Below, piece by piece: positions 11,116-21,062 of a stretch of DNA of 64,000 bases. The translations under genes were made by a program, and so were the position numbers. The notes below the pieces were generated by a model. It was given only the letters and a program-made list of their open reading frames with translations. It was not told where the DNA came from and made no database searches. The stretch is from Struthidea cinerea (taxonomy: Eukaryota > Chordata > Aves > Passeriformes > Corcoracidae), in contig VZTI01004331.1 in the NCBI GenBank assembly GCA_013397865.1, forward strand, positions 275,093-339,092, given 5' to 3'. Position 1 is the stretch's first letter. Every line of letters starts with the position of its first letter.

Positions 11116-14100
11116 GGTGCGAGTCAGGGCCCGTTGGGCAGATGATTGTGGTGCCTGAGGTTGGCAAAGTGGCTGAGGGCTCAGGAGTGTGGTGGGAGAT
11201 GTCCTTGATGTGCCAGGGGTGACAAAGAGGGACAAACGTGGTGGAGATGGCAGGAGAGGGAGAGGAGAAGAGCTCTTGAGGATTGGTGAAAGACAGAGTA
11301 GAAGGAAGTTTAATTATTAAGTGACGAGGAATGAGTGGGGGAGCTGAGTCAAGATCTGGAGGCGGTGAGAGGAGAAGGGTTTGAGAGAGGCTGTTGAGGT
11401 GTCAAAGTGACAGACTGCAGGAGTGGGACCACCTTTCAGTCAGGGATCTGTGACTGCCCCTGACTGAAAGGGAAAATCCAGGATTTGATGAAGCTGATGT
11501 GATTTGACAACTCCTGCCTGTCTTGTTTCTGGTCAGGAGGCTGCAAGAGGATTGTGGTGGTTGGACCACGAGGTTCTGGGCTGGACCAGCAAGGGAGGGA
11601 TGAGAAACGGGCACAGGGATATGCACAGTTTGAATTGTTGGGCTGTGGACACATCTCCCTACGCCTTGGAAATCCAAGGGAAGTGTAGAAGTAGGCTAAG
11701 AATAGCCTGACAGCCCAATCCTCAGACACCAATGGCCATGGGAAGAGGAACACCACACAAACCACAGCAGAAATTCAGAGTGAACGAGGTCTCTGCTAAT
11801 AATCAGACGTTATCATGCCATTGCTACAAAATGTGTTTCTTTCCCCAGAACGGCCCGTCCTGGCCTCCTTCTCTGGGAGGAGAAACTGAACTGACTCTGG
11901 GGCAGCAGCAATCCATGAAATTCCCCAGGCTCCTCAGTCCACCTTGGCCATGCTTTGACTCCGTGTCACGAGCCAGGGCCTTGTCCAGGTGAGTTCCTAA
12001 GGGAGAACTGGGTGTGCAGGAATGGGATGAGATGCAGTGCACTGCAGTTCATCCTCCAGAGGGGTTTTTTAGGGGAAAGACTTAGGATGTGCTCCAAAGG
12101 ACACCTGGGATATGTCTGTACCATGGACACAGCCAGAATGAGCAGGGAAAAAGTCATCATGGGAAGATGCTGGAGATACCAAGACTGCTTAGGATGAAGA
12201 AGAAATGGGAAGCTTTTTGGGTCCAAAACACTGGTAAATTACATTTAGGCACTACAAGACCAGTTTACCCACCAGGCTGGGACTCAGAGGCTCTTCCAAA
12301 CTTGAATAAATCGGTTCACCTCATGTCACCTCAGCAGAACGCGGACGTTGCAGGCTCCTTCTGCAAGGCTGTCAGCATTTCTGTGTGTCCTGCTGTGCAC
12401 CACAAGTGGTGACAGCAGCCATGGAAAGCAGAAAATCCCTGGATGCAGCTGAGAGGTGTCACAGCTAAATCAAATGAAAGCACGTTTAGGCACTGGAGTT
12501 GTTTCAGGACGTACCTGAGCTGAGGAGCATTCATGGAAAAATCATGAGGATAAAAACCCCCACTGTGAAAGACTCAAAATGACCCATTTTGAAGCAAAAG
12601 CCAGGGAGAGATTCCCTGGAGAAGTGGCCCATGCTGCTCTGCAGAAGATAATCCAGATCCTCCTGCCTCTCCTAGAGGGAGGATAATGGATGCTATGGCC
12701 TGATTCCTCCAGGCAATCCCGTGTCATGCAATCAGCAGAGAAACACCTTTCCCCTCCCCAGCTCTGCCTGTCCTGGTGTGACAGGGAGGCTTCTCTGGCG
12801 AGGGAAATGCTTTGTGCAACACAAATGCATTTTGTCACATCAGGGGCAGAGCATTTCCGAGTGTCTTGGCTCTTCCACATTCAGGAAAAGAGAGAAATTA
12901 GCAACCTGAGTTGCCATGGTAAATAATACAGCAGCACCCCTGCTTAATGCCACTCTGCAAATAGTTTAATATTGAATGACTGTAATTTTGCTTTAGAGCC
13001 TGGAAAAGAGATGCTGAGACCAACTGAACAGTAGCTGATGAAAGTAATTTTGCAGTGGTCTCTTAACACAGCCAGGCAGGCAGAGGCCAGAAAAATAAGA
13101 AACCTTATAGTCTGAGTTTTTTAAAGAGTCTCGAAACAGCAGTTGGATGGTAGATGTGCTATCAATGCACTTCGTGGGAATGTGGGTTTGGTGGTGCTGA
13201 ATGGCAGGAATGCCTTCAGTGTACATCCCTGTTATTTATTGAGTAGTGACAGTGGCTTTAGAGCAGCACATGGCAGAGGAGAAGTCCCAGTTCTCCAGCA
13301 CAGGGTTTTAAATAGCTCTTAGGAGCAGTGCAGCTTCAGGGGAAGTGCTGAATGTGGTGGGCAGCTTTGGAAAAACAAACCAATCCAGGACCCTCTTCCC
13401 TTCCCTGATGCTTTCTCCCCGATTTCTCCTCCATTGCCCTCTCTCAGCAGCTGTGGTGACTGGAGAGCATAAATTATCCTCTCTGTGGCAGGGCAGAACA
13501 CAACTTCTCACCCCCATGATTTGATCCTTGCCTGGTGAGCCATCAGTCCATGCTTGCCCAGGCTTCTTCCCAGGGGAGATGCTCCATGATTAAATTGCAA
13601 TGGAGAAGAGGAAGAGCTCAGCAGACTTTGCTGAACAAAGGCTCGGCAGGGCTGGACTCTGCCTCTGCTCCTGTTTCTCCTTGGCCAGGGGACACCTCTC
13701 TGTGTTGGCTGTTTTGGGTGAGGAGCTCATCCCAAATCCAGAGGCGCTGTCCCTCACTGGGTTTGCTGCGTCCCACCAAATACATGGGGTTGGAACAGGC
13801 TGAGGTGACCTTGCAGCAGCCCCTCAGAGGTTCTGCCAGACTCCTCAGAGCAGCAGTTTTTTATCATGGAGTCACAGGGCAGCTGGACTGAAGCCTGATC
13901 CTGTCACCCTCCGTGCTGTGGGTGACTCCAGCATCAGTCAGAACCTTAAGCTCTATCCTGGAGTAAGTGGGGAACCCTAAATGCCCTGAAAGGAATGTCC
14001 TTAGTCTTTACCCAAGATACTGATCTTGGTATTTGGTCTTTATCCAACACATTGATCAGCCAAAGGGCTGCCTGAAGTGGTGGACTCTGGATTTTACATA

Positions 14101-14438
14101 TTCACTGAGGAAAGGGAAATACAAACACTGAATAAGACCTCAGAGTTCTTAATTTGGGGCATCGAAGAGGGATCAATCCCAAAGCCCAGTGCATTTGGAA
14201 TGTATTCAGTGTCTTGCCCTGTTGCTGACATCAGCAGCTCGCAACAGGAGAAAGGATTAGCAGGTGCTGGATTTTTGTCTCCTGAGGGTCTGAGAAGTGT
14301 GGAAGGCTGTGGTGAGCAAGGGGTGAGCAAGTACATTTGATTTCATTTTTCCTTCCTTAAAAAAACCCAAACCAACAAAACAGAAGAAACTGAATGTTTC
14401 GTTTAAAAAGTAATAGAAAAGTTGTGCACAAATATCTC
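11116..14438. other. No gene seen; CR1-free stretch with one weak exon-like pair
   Basis: No transposon match over 3.3 kb. It holds an acceptor/donor pair (see 11849-11988). The AT-rich patch about 12930-13130 resembles conserved non-coding DNA by composition only. No open frame carries a recognised domain. Confidence 0.5.
11849..11988 (+). other. Weak candidate exon (splice-site pair only)
   Basis: A good 3' splice site (TTTCTTTCCCCAG, ending at 11848) and a good 5' splice site (CAG then GTGAGT at 11989) bracket 140 bases. One frame (GGAGGAGAAACTGAACTG region) stays open throughout, but the encoded peptide is not recognised and the length is not a multiple of three. Such pairs occur by chance in 64 kb. 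It could be a lncRNA exon or nothing. Confidence 0.13.
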
Positions 14439-14571
14439 AAAAAAAAAAAAAAAAAGAGAGAAAAAAAAAAAAAAAAAGAGAGAAAAAAAAAAAAAAAAAG
14501 AGAGAAAAAAAAAAAAAAAAAGAAAAAATGAGAGAAAAAAATAGAAAAAAAAAGAAAAAGAAGAAAGAAAA
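14439..14571 (+). repeat. Polypurine minisatellite, 22-base period
   Basis: The tract is all A and G except for two T bases. GAGAG clusters separated by runs of 16-18 A recur with a 22-base spacing (clusters ending near 14460, 14482 and 14504), followed by a degenerate A/G tail. Tracts of this kind are prone to slippage and can form triplex DNA. The lower-strand translations rich in Phe are artefacts of it. Confidence 0.93.
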
Positions 14572-15357
14572 TCTCTCCTCCAGAAACAAGCTGTATCCTC
14601 TCCTGGATCCCGGTGCTGAGGAAAGATGACAGATCCCTTGCCCTGACAAAACACCAGCGGTAGGTCTCAGAACAGCATGCTGAGACCCAGGTCCTCCAGG
14701 AGGTTTCTCATTCATTCACAGGCCCGGAATACATGGTGTGCTTCAACCACTGGGCAGGCTTGTGCTGTCAAGTCTTCATTCCTCCCTGTGGTTTTGGAAG
14801 CTGGAAGTCGGGATTACTCGATATTCCTCTGCCCAGCTCCACACCATCCTGCTCTTTTCCCACACAAATATCTCCTTTTAACACAGCACCGCCAATCAGA
14901 GACATCAGCCTTTCTTCAGGGCTTCAGAGCCGCTTGGAGACAAACCAGAGGTGGGCAAGACAAACCTTGGTGGTGGCTGGAGCACTTGGACCTTGTCTCT
15001 AAAACTTGGGTGATGGCTTGGACAGCAATAAGAGAATGAACTTTTATTTTTCAGGGCATTTTGCTGAATTTTTCTCAATCACAGCCTGGTCCTGTGAAGA
15101 TTCAGCACTCCTAAAACTGGCCTTGCTTGGCACATCATGGGGTTGGTCTTTCGGTGGAGGCCTCTTCCTCCAGAGATGGCTGGGATGGATTCTCCATGTT
15201 CTAGGATGGTTTTCTGTGATGTGAGCGCCCGCCAGAGCTGGTCTGTGGTACCCTTCCCTCTGGGGAGATGCTCCAAGCAGGGCATTGAGGTAGAGCTGAG
15301 CATTCGGGACAGGAAGGGCAAGGAATAGGGAGCAAAGAAAAAATTTCCACTCATTCA
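14572..15357. other. No gene seen
   Basis: Unique-looking sequence with no repeat or coding family recognised; several overlapping open frames of about 100 codons occur in different frames. Confidence 0.55.
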
Positions 15358-15418
15358 TTGGACTTGATAACCTTAAAGATCTTTTCCAACCTAAACTGTT
15401 CCATGATCCTATGATCCC
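15358..15418 (+). mobile_element. CR1 LINE 3' tail only
   Basis: Final 60 bases of a sense CR1: TTGGACTTGATAACCTTAAA, then GATCTTTTCCAACC and two degenerate tail units ending CCTATGATCC. Confidence 0.85.
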
Positions 15419-15769
15419 TTCTCAAGGGCATCTCCCACCTGCATCCTGCTGAGGTGGAGGCTGCTGCAAGCTCAGCACAGGCTCCAGGAGTGCTGTTTTC
15501 ACCCCTTTCCTCCCAGCACTGGGCAGCCATGACTCCATACCCTTGGCAAGTCCCAGATTTGCAGAGGAGAGGGATTTCACACAGATTTGGAGATGGAGAG
15601 CTGTAGTTTCACCCTTCCTTGTGTCTCCTCTCTCCGTCTCTGTCGTCACTGACGATGTGTTTGATTGGCCTTCAGGACGTTCACGTCCTGCAGAGAGGGG
15701 CTTCCCTTCCTCCCTTCCTTAAAGGTGGTTTATAAAAAAGATGAGGACAGACTTCTCAGCAGTGCCTGC

Positions 15770-15945
15770 TGTGACAGGACAAGGAGTTGTTGCCCGGAGA
15801 AGCTGTGGCTGCCCCATCCCTGGAAGTGTCCAAGGCCAGGTTGGAGCAAGCTGGGATAGTGGAAAGTGTCCCTGCCCATGGCAGGGGGGTTGGATTCCAT
15901 GACTTTCAATATCCCTTCCAACCCCCAAACCATTCCATGATTCCT
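15770..15945 (+). mobile_element. CR1 LINE 3' fragment
   Basis: Sense copy with GAGAAGCTGTGGCTGCCCC, CCTGGAAGTGTCCAAGGCC and GGGATAGTGGAAAGTGTCCC, ending CCAAACCATTCCATGATTCC. The GGACGGGGCTT segment after the CAGGTTGGA block is deleted. Confidence 0.94.
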
Positions 15946-16585
15946 CCTCTCTGAGAGCAGGGGAAACTGCTCTCTGACTTGTGGGCTGCACACAAAACAT
16001 CTCCAAGAAGATTTCTCAAGTTGCCAAGACCTTCTCTTGTTCTCCTGGATCCTTTGTATCCCTTATCCTGATTGCTTCAAAACCATCCCCGCAAGGCCAG
16101 ATCTGTCAGCAAGATAAGGCTGTCAGGGCTGCTGATAAGAGCCTGGCACCCCCACTTCCAGGGGACATTTGCTGTGGGGATGGTTTTTTAGGCCAGGTTT
16201 TCATTATGTGGAAAGCGTGTATCCAAGCTGTCCTGCAGGGTGGCGTGGTGCCTGTATTTACAGTGCTGGCAGCTTTCAATAGCAATCTATTTTTAATGAA
16301 TCCAAGCTGGAATGTGGTGCCTAAACCCTTGATTTAAGGCAGATTTCTAAAGGGAAGATTTACGCAAATTTGCTTGATTGGAAATTAATTACTGCAACAA
16401 TCAAGTTCAGCTCAAGTAATCTCGCAGAGACGGCCGCAGGAGTCAGAAAATTCATGTCAGAGAGGAGACATCAATTTACATTCCTTACATTTCTATCTGG
16501 AAGGTTTCCTAATTCTAGAGCGAGCAAGAGGCATCACAGACAAAGCAAAGGGTGAAGGGGTCTGGTGGCAAACTGAGTCTGCTTG
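15946..16585. other. No gene seen; AT-rich possible conserved non-coding segment
   Basis: Segment 16260-16520 has homeodomain-like cores (AATTAATTA near 16382) and no repeat. By composition it resembles conserved regulatory DNA, which I cannot verify here. Confidence 0.35.
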
Positions 16586-16636
16586 GGGGGACTCGGTGAT
16601 CTTGGAGCTCTTTTCCAGCTTAAAAATTCTGCAGTT
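16586..16636 (+). mobile_element. Probable CR1 3' tail
   Basis: GGGGACTCGGTGATCTTGGA followed by GCTCTTTTCCAGCTTAAAAA matches the end of a sense CR1 with several changes. Only about 50 bases are recognisable. Confidence 0.55.
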
Positions 16637-17265
16637 CTCGGTCATTCCCCAAAACCCTCCTGGGAGAGCCATTGTGCCACTGAGTTATGGCACAAAACTG
16701 GGTTTCAAAAAGGGTGAAATATTCCAGACACTGTTGGTTCTCCAGCTCTGCTGGATGCTCCTGTGAGGGGGATCTTTGAGGGTCCAGGTGTGAGAGGAAA
16801 AACATTTGTTGGTCTTGGTGAGGGAAATGCTTTGATTTGCAAGTGGGATTTTTTTTACTTATTAATCTTTTTTTGCTGTGAGGAGCCCTTATCAGATTTG
16901 GGAAGGCTCTGTTGGGCTCTGGTCCTGCTTGCATTTCACAGATCCTCTCCCATTTCCGGAGCCAACAGCTAAATTTGGGGAATGGGAGAGGAACTGAGCC
17001 AGCTCTGGGGCTCAACAGGTGATGGGAATATGAAGTGTTTGAAGTAACCCCGCATTGCAGCAGTGCCCTTGCCCACGTAAGTTGATTATTTCCTATTTAA
17101 TTGCACTCCAGTCCTTAAAGTATCATAGGACAGCAGAAGTTTGGTGTGTCACAGAGATGGGAGTCCCTCACCCTTCCAGCCAGGGCTTGCAAACTTGGTA
17201 TTTCATTTATTTATGGCTGGACTGAGACATGCGGCTCTCTCTTCTCCCCCTGGGCAGCTTAATGA
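16637..17265. other. No gene seen
   Basis: No repeat or gene recognised. A T-rich patch lies at 16850-16875, and a GTAAGT near 17078 has no exon-like frame before it. Confidence 0.55.
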
Positions 17266-17700
17266 ATCACAGAATTACAGAATGAATCACAGAATGGTTT
17301 GGGTTGGAAGGCACTTTAAAGATCATCCGGTTCCAAACCCCTGCCATGGTGCAGGGACACCTTCCACTATCCCAGGGTGCTCCAAGCCCCGTCCAACCTG
17401 GCCTTGGACACTTCCAGGGATCCAGGGGCAGCCACAGCTCCTCTGGACACCCTGTGCCAGGGCCTCACCACTCTCACAGGCAGGAATTCCATCCCAATAT
17501 CCCATCTAACCCTGCCCTCTGGCACTGGGAAGCCATTCCCCGTATCCTGTCCATCCATCCCTTGTCCCAAGTTCCTCTCCAGCTCTCCTGGAGCCCCTTT
17601 AGGCACTGGAAGGGGCTCTAAGATCTCCCTGGAGCCTTCTCTTCTCCAGGCTGGACATTCCCAGCTCTCCCAGCCTGGCTCCAGAGCAGAGGGGCTCCAG
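17266..17700 (-). mobile_element. CR1 LINE 3' fragment, about 435 bases
   Basis: One of the longer minus-strand copies. The low-coordinate end has a variable tail of repeated AATCACAGAAT units. The copy continues through GGGACACCTTCCACTATCCC, CAATATCCCATCTAACCC and CCAGCTCTCCTGGAGCCCC to GGCTCCAGAGCAGAGGGGCT. It is the antisense equivalent of the plus copies at 24294 and 50484, minus their first part. Confidence 0.96.
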
Positions 17701-18907
17701 CCTTCAAATCCACTTGGTGACCCCCTGGCCTCGCTCCCATCTCCTCACCATGACCAGGGAGCCCCAGCGCTCCATGGATTACGCACCCCTAACGCCAGCT
17801 CTGGGACAGGTTTGGTTGCCAGTGAGCATCTTCAGAAAGCCTGTGGGACGTGTTAGCTCCATTCCTGACCTGGAAAGCCTCTGGCTTGGATTTTCCCGAG
17901 GATCCAAATCTGCCGCTATTCCTTCGGGCATCGCTGTGGCTGATCCCGAGGCAGGAGGGAGCTGCCAGGGAGCAAAGAGCGGGGAGAAGAGGATCAGGTT
18001 GGGAAAGGCGGCGGTGCCTGGCGGGGTGCCTGCCCTCTGCCCGTCCCTCCCAGTGGGGAATGATTAACGAGGCTCGGTTCTCCTCCTTCCCCCGCCGCTC
18101 CCGCGGCGCTGTCCGGGCTGTGCTCGGGGTTTCTCGTGTTCTCCCGGCTCGAACGCAGCTCCCGTGAAGCAGAGGGAGGCTCCGGCTCCATCACTTCTGC
18201 TGTTTCCTCAGCCTCTCCGCTGACTGACACGCTCCAAGTCCCTTTCCCCCGCCTTTCTCACCGTGTTGTGCTTCAGGAAGCAGAGCCGGGATAGGAAGGA
18301 TGCTCCGAATCCCTGCAGTGCTGAAGGCTCCGTTTCCCTTTGAAGCTGGCTTGTTTTTCCAGCCTTTTCCAGTTCGCTGCTGATCTGTGTGACATCCCTT
18401 CTCCCCCACCAAACGCACTTCAGGAATTTCTCTGATCCTTTCCTTAGCCAGAGGGGAGAGCAGAACATGTCATCCCTTCTCCTCTCAAAACTCAGTCAAG
18501 AAAATGCTCCTAACGGAGCTGTCGCACCCTGGAACTCGGAATGGCACCTCACCCGTGGTTATTGAGGTTCCCCCTGTTTGCCCACAGTTGTCAAGAGCTT
18601 CATGGCCATTGTGGCTGCAGACCGTGGGTTGGGAGCTGCTGAAACACCTGCCAGCTCCTTGAGGGATTTCTCTGAGGAAGAGATGCTGGGTTTGATCCCA
18701 GAAATCCATCTCGCTAAAATGGCTGGCATCCCACCGAGGCCCAGCTCTAGCCCAGTGCGGTGTGATTGATACGTGAAAAAGTAGCTGTTTGCAAATAAGG
18801 ACATTAAAATAGCCATTTGTCCTGGACTGAAATGTCACCTTGCCCATTCTCTGCCACGGGACAATAGGGAAAATACAGGAATGTTGTTGTGATGCTTTCC
18901 TAAATAC
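17701..18907. other. No gene seen; contains CpG-dense patch
   Basis: Apart from the CpG patch at 17980-18165 no structure is recognised. Open frames cross the patch on both strands, as expected for GC-rich sequence. Confidence 0.5.
17980..18165. promoter_or_regulatory. CpG-dense patch, possible small CpG island
   Basis: I count about 19 CpG dinucleotides in roughly 190 bases, including CCGCGGCG near 18105. The flanks and the rest of the window are CpG-poor. This fits a small island of the kind that marks promoters or orphan regulatory elements. No TATA box and no coding first exon are seen next to it, so a promoter role is only inferred. Confidence 0.35.
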
Positions 18908-19300
18908 AGGCTGAGAGAGTTGGGGCTGTTCAGCTGGAGAAGAGAAGGCTCCGGGAAGACCTTCCAGCACCTTCCAGTACCTAAAGGGGGCTTACAAGAA
19001 GACTGGAGGGGGAGTTTGGACAAGGGATGAAGGGACAGGACAATGGGGAATGGCTTAAGCTGAATGAGGGCAGGGTTAGATGGGATATTGGGAAGGATTT
19101 CCTTGTGAGGGTGGGGAGGCCCTGGCACAGGGTGCCCAGAGAAGCTGTGGCTGCCCCTGCGATCCATGGAAGTGTCCAAGGCCAGGCTGGTCAGGGTTTG
19201 GAGCACCCTGGGATAGTGGAAGGTGTCCCTTCCACTGGAATTGAGATGGATTGAGAGATATTTAAGGTCCCTTCAACCCAAACCATTCCATGTTTCTATG
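18908..19300 (+). mobile_element. CR1 LINE 3' fragment, about 390 bases
   Basis: Sense copy from GGCTGAGAGAGTTGGGGCTG through GGAGAAGAGAAGGCTCCGGG, GGGATATTGGGAAGGATTTC and GAGAAGCTGTGGCTGCCCCT to AACCCAAACCATTCCATG and a degenerate tail. The GCCCATGGCAGGG block is changed. Confidence 0.96.
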
Positions 19301-20898
19301 ATACTCTCCCAGCCTCTAACCACTTGTTTAGGCTCTTCCCGAACCAGAGTTCTCTGTGTGTTTAATATCCTCAGTCGCATTTTTCTTCCCTGAATTCTCC
19401 CATCACAACTCGAACACGTGCGAGGCACGGATATTTATCTGGAGACCCAAATTCTGCCCCTACCTCGCCCCAGGTTACCTCAGTGATGCTTCCAAGTCAC
19501 CGGGAAAGATTCCTGCCCTCCAGCTTGGGATGCTGAGGTCTAACTGCTCTAACCACGGTGCTGAGCAGTCGGAAGGTTCCAGACTTTTCTGGAAGAGAAC
19601 ATGGGATTCAGTCAGTGGCAGCTCTCCTCCAGTTTCTTGGAACTGCCAAGTGGCTTTGAAACACCTTGGGGGGCAAACAGCTGGAGAACACCACGGAGCA
19701 CAAAGTGCATTTCCTAAGGAGCCCTGGGTAGGAATAAATAAGGGGGATATTAGCATTGAGGAGGAGACAAGCATTCTGTTTTCCTACCACAGGATGCCAT
19801 GGGTACAACGAGTAACACAGAACATTCAATTTGCTTCCAGAAAGTGGCTGACAGCATCGCTTTCTGCTAATTAAAGTAATCCTGGGTAGCTTTTTCTTGC
19901 TTGAAATTAGGCAGGGTAATTTAATCATATTTAGGTCACTCTCAGTGCACACACTGCATTTAGCAGTGCAGGCTTTTTTTGACTAATGTGGTTGTCTCTG
20001 CCTGCACTCATGAATATCTACAGATTTTTTCTTTGTAGATAAATGTATCCCAGAACGAGAGATGAAAGATGAAGTCTTGAGAATTGCTGATGGTTGTTCT
20101 CGTCAAGGAACAGAGACTCCCCTTTGAGCTCCAGGAAGGGGAGGGTGGCCTATATTTTGTGTGGGAGATCACGAGTAGTTTTGCAGACACAAAGACGGTG
20201 TTTTCCCTTTTGTTGTTCACCGTGCTCTAATTAGTCCAGCATTAATGGGAATTAAGTGTCCTATTTAGCTGGACTAAGTGCCCATGCTAATGTTATTAGT
20301 GCAGGCAGCTGCAGTTGATATTCCTACTCTGGCTCCCTCGGAGGGATTCTCTCCTTGTTGAGGAATCCAGAATTCCATGCAGGCACCACAGGATTGCACG
20401 TGGCTTCACCTTCTCACTCAAGGAGCGCTGCCATCTCTGGGAAGCTGAAGGGGAACAGAGGAGGACAGGGGTTTCAGCAGGTTTGTGACACTTGGATTCC
20501 CACCGAAGCTGCACGAAGGAAATGGAAGGAACCATACAGGGCCTGAGGGACCACAAGGACAAAAAGCAAACAGACCCTGACCTGGTGTGTAAAAAGCATT
20601 TCCTACACCTCAGAAATCCTTGGCCAGCACCAAACAGAGAGTCCAGGGATAGAAGGATGTCAAAACTTTGTTGTCCCGTGGTCCGTTGAGCACAGTGCCC
20701 TGTGCCCAAGAGGAAAGGAGGGGATGATGAGATAAATAGAGGAAAAAAGATGATAAGCACAGTGGTCCATCCCCTGCAGCAATCAGCAGGTTAGAGCTCC
20801 AGGGCCAGACATGACAGCTCAAACATCAAATTTATTGCCAGTGGAAGACTTATCCTCCAGAAATTTCATCATCAACCCCAAAAGCCTGTGGATAAGGT
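19301..20898. other. No gene seen; contains an inverted repeat with homeodomain cores
   Basis: No transposon match. See the separate entry at 20231-20277. Open frames of up to 172 codons on both strands show no recognised domain. Confidence 0.5.
20231..20277. repeat. 10-base perfect inverted repeat with 27-base loop
   Basis: TTAGTCCAGC at 20231-20240 is the exact inverse of GCTGGACTAA at 20268-20277. The spacer and flanks carry several TAAT/ATTA cores. This could be a regulatory dyad or chance; no function is claimed. Confidence 0.5.
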
Positions 20899-21062
20899 TC
20901 CCTGTGAGGGGGGTGAGCCCAGAGAAGCTGTGGCCACCCCATCGCTGGAAGTGTCCAAGGCCGTGTTGGACGGGGCTTGGAGCAGCCTGGTCCTGGCAGG
21001 AGGTTGGAACAAGATGGAACAAGGTCCCTTCCAACCCAAAACCATTCCAGGATTCCATGATA
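20899..21062 (+). mobile_element. CR1 LINE 3' fragment
   Basis: Sense copy from TTCCCTGTGAGGGGGGTGAG (the CCCTGGCACAGGGTG block is missing) through GGAAGTGTCCAAGGCCGTGT to CAACCCAAAACCATTCCAGG and the tail GATTCCATGATA. Confidence 0.93.

Noticed and set aside
14403..14715. Phe-rich minus-strand open frames resembling membrane proteins
   Set aside because: They are translations of the polypurine tract at 14439-14571.
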